From NCBI RefSeq assembly GCF_014647515.1, contig NZ_BMPI01000016.1:123041-187040 (forward strand): 64,000 bases of DNA, given 5' to 3'. Positions 58,882 to 64,000 of this stretch are shown piece after piece. The stretch comes from Dactylosporangium sucinum (GTDB taxonomy: Bacteria; Actinomycetota; Actinomycetes; Mycobacteriales; Micromonosporaceae). Both the position numbers and the translations under genes were made by a program. The first letter of the stretch is position 1. Each line of letters begins with the position of its first letter. The notes beneath the pieces were generated by a model. The model ran no database searches, was not told the DNA's origin, and was given only the letters and a program-made list of their open reading frames with translations.

Positions 58882-61413
58882 GTGACGAGGCATAACGAGT
58901 CGCAGCTGGGCGTCGACCTTGGCACCACGCACACCGTCGCCGCACTGACCGCCGCCGACGGTCGCAGCCAGCCGCTGCTGTTCGACGCCAGCTTCCTGCT
59001 GCCGTCGTCGATCTACGCCGAGGTCGACGGGCACCTGCTCGTCGGCAAGGACGCCGAGCGCAGCGCCCGGCTCGATCCCAGCCGGTATGAGCCCAACCCG
59101 AAGCGTCGGATCGACGACGGCACGGTGCTGCTCGGCAGCCGGGAGTACGCGGTCTCCGACCTGCTCGCCGCGCTGCTGCGGCGCACGGCCGACGAGGCGT
59201 CGCGGGTGCTCGGGATCATGCCGGTGCGCACGGTGCTGACCTATCCGGCGAACTGGGCGACCCACCGCCGGTCGGTGCTGGCCGACGCGGCGTCCCGGGC
59301 CGGCATGCCGTCGCCGATCCTCGTGCCGGAGCCCATCGCGGCCGCCGCGTACTTCACGAGTGTGCTCGGGCGCGGCATCGCCCCCGGCGGCCACCTCGTC
59401 GTCTACGACTTCGGCGGCGGCACGTTCGACACGACCGTGCTGCGCCGCCGGCCCGACGGCGGCTGGGACGTGCTGGCCAGCGACGGCCTGCCCGACGTCG
59501 GCGGCGTCGACCTCGACGCGGCCATCGTCGGCCACGTCGGGCAGTCGCTGACGCTCACCGACGGGGGCAAGTGGCGCCAGCTCATGGAGCCGTCCGACGA
59601 GACCGGGCGGCGGCGCAGCCTGCTGCTGCGCGAGGACGTGCGGCAGGCCAAGGAGCAGCTGTCGCGCACCTCGTCGGCCGGCATCCACGTGCCGCTCTTC
59701 GACATCGACGTGCACCTGACCCGGTCGGAGTTCGAGCAGCTCTCCCGGTCGTACCTGGAGCGGACCGTCGACCTCACCGTCGGCACCCTCCAGCGGGCCG
59801 GCGTGCGGCCGGACCAGATCGGCGGGCTCTTCCTGGTCGGCGGCTCGAGCCGGATCCCGATGGTCAGCACGCTGCTGCACCAGCGGCTCGGCATCGCGCC
59901 GACGCTGATCGAGCAGCCGGAGCTGGTGGTGGCGCTGGGCAGCGTGCTGGCCGCCATGCCGCCGCGCCCGCCGTTCCCGCCCGGCCCGCCGGGTCCGATG
60001 CCGCCGCGCCCGCCGGGCTTCGGCGCGCCGATGGCCGCACCCGTGTCCGGGGTGGGGCCGCAGATGCCGGTCTCCGGCATCGGCGGGCCGGTCTCGGGGC
60101 CGCCGGCGTCGATGTCCGCACCGATCGGCGGGGCGTCGCCCGTGTCGCCGCCGGTCGGGCCGTCGTCCGCGCCGCCGGTGTCGGCGCCGCCCGGCGTCCC
60201 GCCGGTCTCCGGTGGCCCGGCCGCGTTCCCCACGCCGGCGACCGCCGCGTTCGGCGCGGCCGGCCCGCCGTCGACGGCGGCCTTCGGTGCGCCGCCGCCG
60301 GCGTTCGGACCGCCGGGCGCGCCGTCCGTCGGCGGGCCGCCCTCCACCGCCGCATTCGGGGCGCCGGGCGCGCCGATGCCTCCGCCGGGCGTCGTGACCG
60401 CGCGGCCGACCACCGGCGGGTCGGGCGGCAAGCTCGCCCTCGTCCTCGGCGTGGTCGTGGTGCTGGTGCTCCTGCTCGGCGCCGGTGGCGTGGCCGCCTG
60501 GCGGGCGGTCAGCAAGGACGACCCGGACAAGGCCGGCAACAACAGTGCCGCCGGCAACCGCGGCGCCACGGGCGACAACGCCGGCAACACCGGTGGTGGC
60601 GGCGCGACCGGACCCGCGAACACCAAGAACGCGCAGCCGGGCGCCGACAAGCAGACCGTCGACGTGAACAAGACGGTCTGGTACGGGCCCTACAAGCTGA
60701 CCTTCAGCAAGGTCACCTACGACTTCGCCGCCGAGGACCACAAGCTCTCGACCGAGGTCCTGGTCGAGAACCTCGGCTACCGGGACCAGACGCCATACGT
60801 CAACATCGTCCTCAGCGTCGGCGGCCAGCAGTTCAACGGTTCGTTCCGGGAGAACACCACCGTCGCCGCCGGCCAGAAGAGCAGCTACAACGTCGACTTC
60901 CCGATCTACGACAAGCTCAAGGGCACCATCGCGTCGGGTGAGCTGATCATCGGCGACGGCGACGAGTCCCAGGCGAAGATCCCGCTGTCGGGCACCGGTG
61001 CGGTGATCGCCTTCGAGCCGGTGAACGTCCTCAAGGACAAGAAGCTCGCCGTGCGCGACCTCTCGGTCACGTTCACCACGTGCGACATCCGCGGCGGCTT
61101 CTTCGACTACAACGGCCAGGCGAAGAAGGGCTATCGCACGGTCACGTGCAAGGTCGACATCCAGTACACCGGCGGGAGCAGCCACTACGTCGGCGGCGAC
61201 AACTTCCGGCTCGGGCAGCCAGACGGCACCGAGGTCGGTCCGACGGTCGCGCCGAACGAGGCGCTGTCCGACGGCAAGGTCGCGGTCGGCACCGATCTGG
61301 GCTTCCAGATCAAGCAGGACGCCTCCGGCACGTACAAGCTGCGCCTCGTCGACGTGCACGACAAGACCAGGACCGCGGCCGACGTGGTCGAGGTCGACCT
61401 CGTGATCAAATAA
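58882..61413 (+). CDS. Hsp70-like ATPase fused to a membrane helix and extracytoplasmic domain
   Basis: An 843-residue protein of unusual build. Residues 1-345 are an Hsp70 nucleotide-binding domain: GVDLGTTHTVAAL (phosphate 1), VYDFGGGTFDTTVL (phosphate 2) and LFLVGGSSRIPMV (adenosine). The peptide-binding domain of DnaK is absent. A Pro/Gly/Ala-rich linker (about 350-512) leads to a membrane helix (about 516-538) and, after a Gly/Asn-rich spacer, to an extracytoplasmic beta-rich domain (about 594-843, two Cys). TACCGT is six bases before the GTG start. It may be co-transcribed with dps. The domain may sense or bind an envelope ligand. Confidence 0.85.
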   Translation: MTRHNESQLGVDLGTTHTVAALTAADGRSQPLLFDASFLLPSSIYAEVDGHLLVGKDAERSARLDPSRYEPNPKRRIDDGTVLLGSREYAVSDLLAALLRRTADEASRVLGIMPVRTVLTYPANWATHRRSVLADAASRAGMPSPILVPEPIAAAAYFTSVLGRGIAPGGHLVVYDFGGGTFDTTVLRRRPDGGWDVLASDGLPDVGGVDLDAAIVGHVGQSLTLTDGGKWRQLMEPSDETGRRRSLLLREDVRQAKEQLSRTSSAGIHVPLFDIDVHLTRSEFEQLSRSYLERTVDLTVGTLQRAGVRPDQIGGLFLVGGSSRIPMVSTLLHQRLGIAPTLIEQPELVVALGSVLAAMPPRPPFPPGPPGPMPPRPPGFGAPMAAPVSGVGPQMPVSGIGGPVSGPPASMSAPIGGASPVSPPVGPSSAPPVSAPPGVPPVSGGPAAFPTPATAAFGAAGPPSTAAFGAPPPAFGPPGAPSVGGPPSTAAFGAPGAPMPPPGVVTARPTTGGSGGKLALVLGVVVVLVLLLGAGGVAAWRAVSKDDPDKAGNNSAAGNRGATGDNAGNTGGGGATGPANTKNAQPGADKQTVDVNKTVWYGPYKLTFSKVTYDFAAEDHKLSTEVLVENLGYRDQTPYVNIVLSVGGQQFNGSFRENTTVAAGQKSSYNVDFPIYDKLKGTIASGELIIGDGDESQAKIPLSGTGAVIAFEPVNVLKDKKLAVRDLSVTFTTCDIRGGFFDYNGQAKKGYRTVTCKVDIQYTGGSSHYVGGDNFRLGQPDGTEVGPTVAPNEALSDGKVAVGTDLGFQIKQDASGTYKLRLVDVHDKTRTAADVVEVDLVIK

Positions 61414-61419
61414 CCGCGC

Positions 61420-61491
61420 CGATCTTGCAGTTGTGGTGCCGGGACGCGCCGTCGATGTCCCGGTTTGTCAGGCACCACAACTGCAAGATCG
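61420..61491. terminator. long perfect hairpin between convergent genes
   Basis: Perfect 21-base arms at 61420-61440 and 61471-61491; the core is GATCTTGCAGTTGTGGTGCC. The 30-base spacer contains an inner GGGAC/GTCCC pair. It lies seven bases after the Hsp70-like gene and 11 before the end of fabG, so it would terminate both. Confidence 0.85.
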
Positions 61492-61502
61492 ACGCGGTGG
61501 GG

Positions 61503-62234
61503 CTAGCGGGCGCCGCCGTTGACGTACAGGGTCTGGCCGGAGACGTAGGAGGCCTCGTCGCTGGCCAGGAAGGCGATGACGGCGGCCACCTCCTCGGGGC
61601 GGCCCACCCGGCGTAGTGGGGTGCGCTCCGCGGCCTGCGCCTGGTGCTCCTCCGGGGTGCTGCCGACCCGCTCGGCCGTGGCGGCCGTCATCGCGGTGGC
61701 GATGTAGCCGGGGGCGACCGCGTTGACGGTGATGTTGAACGGCCCGAGCTCGATCGCGAGCGTCGCGGTGAGCCCCTGCACGCCGGCCTTCGCCGCGGCG
61801 TAGTTGACCTGGCCGCGGGCGCCGAGCGCGGAGCGGCTGCTGAGGTTGACGATCCGTCCGTACCGCTGCTGCACCATGCTCTTCTGCGCCGCCTGCGTAC
61901 ACAGGAACATGCTGGTCAGGTTGGTGCCCAGGACCGCGTTCCACTCGTCGACCGGCATCTTGAACAGCAGGTTGTCCCGCGTGATGCCGGCGTTGTTGAC
62001 CAGCACGTGCACCGCGCCGATCTCGGCGAAGACGGTGTCGACCTGGTCCTTGTCGGTCACGTCGCAGCCGAGCGCGAGCCCGCCGGGCAGCTCGTCGGCG
62101 ACCTTCTGCGCCTTCGCCGCGTCGAGGTCGAGCACGACGACCCGGGCGCCCTGCTCGGCCAGCAGCCGCGCGGTGGCCGCCCCGATGCCCTGCGCGCCGC
62201 CGGTGACGACGGCGGTCCTGCCCGCAAATCGCAT
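61503..62234 (-). CDS. fabG: 3-oxoacyl-ACP reductase-like SDR
   Basis: A 243-residue short-chain dehydrogenase. NAD(P) binding is TGGAQGIG, the structural motif NNAG is in VHVLVNNAGITRDN, and the catalytic residues are Ser in NLSSRSALG and YAAAK. The C-terminal YVSGQTLYVNGGAR is typical of FabG. Coming five bases after a thiolase gene, it probably acts in fatty-acid or beta-hydroxyacyl-CoA metabolism (as PhaB- or FadB-like reductase) rather than in the main fatty-acid synthase. The ATG at 62234 has GAAAGG eight bases upstream. Confidence 0.88.
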   Translation of the reverse strand: MRFAGRTAVVTGGAQGIGAATARLLAEQGARVVVLDLDAAKAQKVADELPGGLALGCDVTDKDQVDTVFAEIGAVHVLVNNAGITRDNLLFKMPVDEWNAVLGTNLTSMFLCTQAAQKSMVQQRYGRIVNLSSRSALGARGQVNYAAAKAGVQGLTATLAIELGPFNITVNAVAPGYIATAMTAATAERVGSTPEEHQAQAAERTPLRRVGRPEEVAAVIAFLASDEASYVSGQTLYVNGGAR

Positions 62235-62239
62235 GCCGT

Positions 62240-63406
62240 TCACCTTTCCACCAGTACCGCGGAACCCTGACCCACACCGACACACATGGTCGCCAGCCCC
62301 CGCGTGTCCCCGGTGCGCCGCATGCGGTGCAGCAGCGTCGTGAGGATGCGGGCGCCGGAGCAGCCGAGCGGGTGCCCGATCGCGATCGCCCCGCCGGACG
62401 GGTTGACGATCTCGGGATCGAGGCCCAGGTGGTCGACCACGGCGAGCGCCTGCGCGGCGAACGCCTCGTTGAGCTCGGCCTGCTGGAGGTCGCCGACCTT
62501 CCACCCGGCCCGCTCGAGCACCTTCTGCGTGGCGGGGACGGGCCCGATGCCCATGACGTCGGGGTGCACGCCGGCGGACGCCCCGGCCACGTACCGGCCC
62601 AACGGCTCCAGCCCGCTCCTGCGCAGCGCTTCCTCGCTCATGAGCACCAGCCCGGCCGCGCCGTCGTTGAGCGGCGAGGAGTTCCCGGCGGTGACGGTGC
62701 CGTCCGGCTTGAAGACGGTCTTGAGCTTGGCGAGCTTCTCCAGGCTGGTGTCGGCCCGGATTCCCTCGTCGTGCCGGACGCCGTCGACCTCGACGATCTC
62801 GTCCGCGAATTGCCCGGCGTCCCGCGCGGCGGCCGCGTTGCGGTGGCTGCGCAGCGCGAACGCGTCCTGCCGGTCCCGCCCGATGCGGTACCGCTGGGCG
62901 ACCTCCTCGGCCGTCTCGCCCATGCTCAGCAGCCCGTGCAGCTCCTGCATGCGCGGGTTGACCAGCCGCCAGCCGAGCCGCGTGTCGGCGATGCTCATGC
63001 TGTTGGGCAGCCCGTCCTCGGGCCGGGGCAGCACGAACGGCGCCCGGCTCATCGACTCGGACCCGCCGGCGACGACGATCTCGGCCTCGCCCGACGCGAT
63101 GGTCCGGGCGGCGACGGTGACGGCCTCCATCCCGGACGCGCACAGCCGGTTGACGGTCGCGCCCGGCACCGACTCGGGCAGCCCCGCGAGCAGCACGGCC
63201 ATGCGGGCCACGTTCCGGTTGTCCTCGCCGGCCTGGTTGGCCGCGCCCCAGTACACCTCGTCGACCTGCGCGCCGTCGAGCCCGGCGGTGCGGACCAGGT
63301 CCCTGACCACGGCGGCGGCGAGATCGTCGGGCCGCACGTGTGAGAGAGCCCCACGCAACTTCCCGATCGCCGTGCGCCGGGCAGCCACAAAGTACACACT
63401 TCGCAT
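62240..63406 (-). CDS. fadA: acetyl-CoA acetyltransferase (thiolase)
   Basis: A 388-residue thiolase. The nucleophilic Cys is in VNRLCASGMEAV, the His in AIGHPLGCSGARI and the second Cys in ATMCVGVGQG. It exchanges acetyl between CoA thioesters in beta-oxidation or acetoacetyl-CoA synthesis. fabG follows by five bases, so the two form an operon. A 17-base palindrome lies eight bases upstream of the ATG at 63406, in the core promoter region; the transcript is probably leaderless or short-leadered. The regulator is not encoded in the window. Confidence 0.92.
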   Translation of the reverse strand: MRSVYFVAARRTAIGKLRGALSHVRPDDLAAAVVRDLVRTAGLDGAQVDEVYWGAANQAGEDNRNVARMAVLLAGLPESVPGATVNRLCASGMEAVTVAARTIASGEAEIVVAGGSESMSRAPFVLPRPEDGLPNSMSIADTRLGWRLVNPRMQELHGLLSMGETAEEVAQRYRIGRDRQDAFALRSHRNAAAARDAGQFADEIVEVDGVRHDEGIRADTSLEKLAKLKTVFKPDGTVTAGNSSPLNDGAAGLVLMSEEALRRSGLEPLGRYVAGASAGVHPDVMGIGPVPATQKVLERAGWKVGDLQQAELNEAFAAQALAVVDHLGLDPEIVNPSGGAIAIGHPLGCSGARILTTLLHRMRRTGDTRGLATMCVGVGQGSAVLVER

Positions 63407-63413
63407 GCCTAGA

Positions 63414-63430
63414 AACTAACACCGTTAGTT
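63414..63430. promoter_or_regulatory. palindromic operator upstream of the thiolase operon
   Basis: AACTAACACCGTTAGTT is a perfect inverted repeat (AACTAAC-ACC-GTTAGTT), of the size and style of TetR-family operators for fatty-acid genes. It begins eight bases before the thiolase start, so a bound repressor would block the promoter. Confidence 0.65.
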
Positions 63431-63464
63431 GTCCGTACGGCAGTGCGGTTCACCACGCCGGGAG

Positions 63465-63515
63465 TTGACCTTGGTGGATTTCCGCGGTCCCGGCGACGGA
63501 AAGTCACCAAGGTCA
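63465..63515 (-). terminator. hairpin overlapping the NTF2-like gene stop
   Basis: TTGACCTTGGTGGATTTCCG (63465-63484) pairs with 63497-63515 (CGGAAAGTCACCAAGGTCA) with two mismatches. The distal arm includes the stop codon of the minus-strand gene ending at 63513. It probably ends that transcript. Confidence 0.7.
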
Positions 63516-63896
63516 GGTCGGCTCGGCGCCCTGGACGGCGCGCCAGAGCCAGGCGCCCGAGGAGCGGCGGGACAGCAGGCCGGTCACCCGGTAGGGGAAC
63601 CGCTCGACCGTCCCGTCCGCGGCGTGGGCCGCGCCGTCGGCCTCGGCGATCACGAAGGCCGCGCCCGGCAGGGCGTGGATCGTGGCCGCCGTGGCCTGCC
63701 AGGAGTACGCCTCCGGGCGCTCGAACAGCTTGGTCAGCAGCGCCCGGACGCCGTCGCGGCCGGTGGCCGACTCGCCCGCCTCCGAGCCCACGTACGTGAT
63801 GTCGTCGTCGGGCAGGAAGCAGGCCAGCACCGCCTCCACGTCCTGGGTCAGGAAGGCCGCGCCCAGCCGGTCGACCATTTCGACAGGATCGCTCAT
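63513..63896 (-). CDS. NTF2-like (SnoaL/SgcJ-type) protein
   Basis: A 127-residue NTF2-fold protein. It opens MSDPVEMVDRLGAAFLTQDV, then LACFLPDDDITYVGSEAGES and a pocket-forming sheet (FPYRVTGLLSRR, GAWLWRAVQG). Members of this superfamily bind or convert small hydrophobic molecules; many are non-enzymatic. The ATG at 63896 lies in a repeat (GGAGGGCGCATGAG). The frame extends to 63998 but that part is encoded by the repeat and is not family-like. It is read in the same direction as the thiolase, 106 bases upstream. Confidence 0.7.
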   Translation of the reverse strand: MSDPVEMVDRLGAAFLTQDVEAVLACFLPDDDITYVGSEAGESATGRDGVRALLTKLFERPEAYSWQATAATIHALPGAAFVIAEADGAAHAADGTVERFPYRVTGLLSRRSSGAWLWRAVQGAEPT

Positions 63897-63988
63897 GCGC
63901 CCTCCGCTGCGCTCCGGACGCCTTGATTCGCGGCCTCTCCGCTTCGCTCCGAGCCGCTCATGCGCCCTCCGCTGCGCTCCGGACGCCT
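63891..63988 (-). repeat. 33-base direct repeat running into the NTF2-like start
   Basis: Copies at 63891-63923 and 63956-63988 are identical; a degenerate third lies between them near 63932-63961. On the minus strand the unit contains GGAGCGCAGCGGAGGGCGCA and ends in ATGAGC. The related repeat at 28691-28774 is in front of nudC. Confidence 0.8.
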
Positions 63989-64000
63989 GAGCGTTCAACT

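Noticed and set aside
1..64000. CRISPR array, prophage, transposase or integron
   Set aside because: No regularly spaced short repeats, no integrase, transposase or phage structural genes were seen in any frame.

Overview
The window is chromosomal DNA from a high-GC actinobacterium, most likely a member of the Micromonosporales (Actinoplanes or Micromonospora relatives). The basis is the very high GC content and strong GC preference at third codon positions, the actinobacterial marker genes (mshB, mycoredoxin, whiB7, adnAB, the F420-associated metalloprotease family, UPF0182) and many GTG and probably leaderless starts. The genus is an inference. No prophage, CRISPR array, insertion sequence or biosynthetic cluster was seen, so most of the window is core chromosome.

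Layout. 1-3470 (minus): a type VII (ESX) accessory operon with two secreted-substrate-like proteins and a mycosin protease, followed by pterin carbinolamine dehydratase and a partial tldD. 3555-6507: an unknown protein and a DPP-IV-like S9 peptidase, tail to tail. 6638-16537: a block like the mshB to LOG region of mycobacteria: mshB, two membrane proteins, a GNAT acetyltransferase, ferredoxin, dapC, dapD, dapE, a DUF3152 peptidase and two LOG proteins. 16573-23240: the helicase-nuclease pair adnA-adnB. 23338-29673: a small membrane peptide, a membrane-anchored protein, a second mycosin, two M16 peptidase-like genes and nudC. 29651-44703: an unknown protein, mycoredoxin, uvrD2, whiB7 with a long attenuator-type leader, an ABC1 kinase, a ThiF/TOMM-like protein, a DUF5679 zinc ribbon, a YgjP-like metallopeptidase, a nucleotidyltransferase-like protein, a zincin-like protein, a PDZ-Lon protease and UPF0182. 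From adnA to UPF0182 the gene order follows the mycobacterial order (recalled, not searched).

45314-50349: initiator tRNA-Met, a degenerate ORF, a GH25 lysozyme, an LPXTG surface protein, an SGNH-CBM2 hydrolase and a DUF72 protein. 50359-53992: an MMPL exporter divergent from a DUF4097-PadR pair, with a PadR-type operator between them. 54202-57259: two tandem DUF2142 membrane proteins. 57318-61413: a lipoprotein, Dps and an Hsp70-like ATPase fused through a Pro-rich linker and a membrane helix to an extracytoplasmic domain. 61503-63896: a FabG/thiolase pair with a palindromic operator, and an NTF2-like protein.

How the genes work together: dapC, dapD and dapE supply diaminopimelate and lysine. 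mshB and mycoredoxin belong to mycothiol redox metabolism. adnAB and uvrD2 handle DNA breaks and unwinding. whiB7 would switch on antibiotic-resistance genes. The mycosins and ESX-like substrates belong to type VII secretion, whose core genes lie elsewhere. The most interesting non-coding signals are the whiB7 attenuator, a hairpin element found twice with identical arms, a DnaA-box cluster, a stray fragment of the UPF0182 gene inside a minisatellite, and a repeat that runs into start codons.
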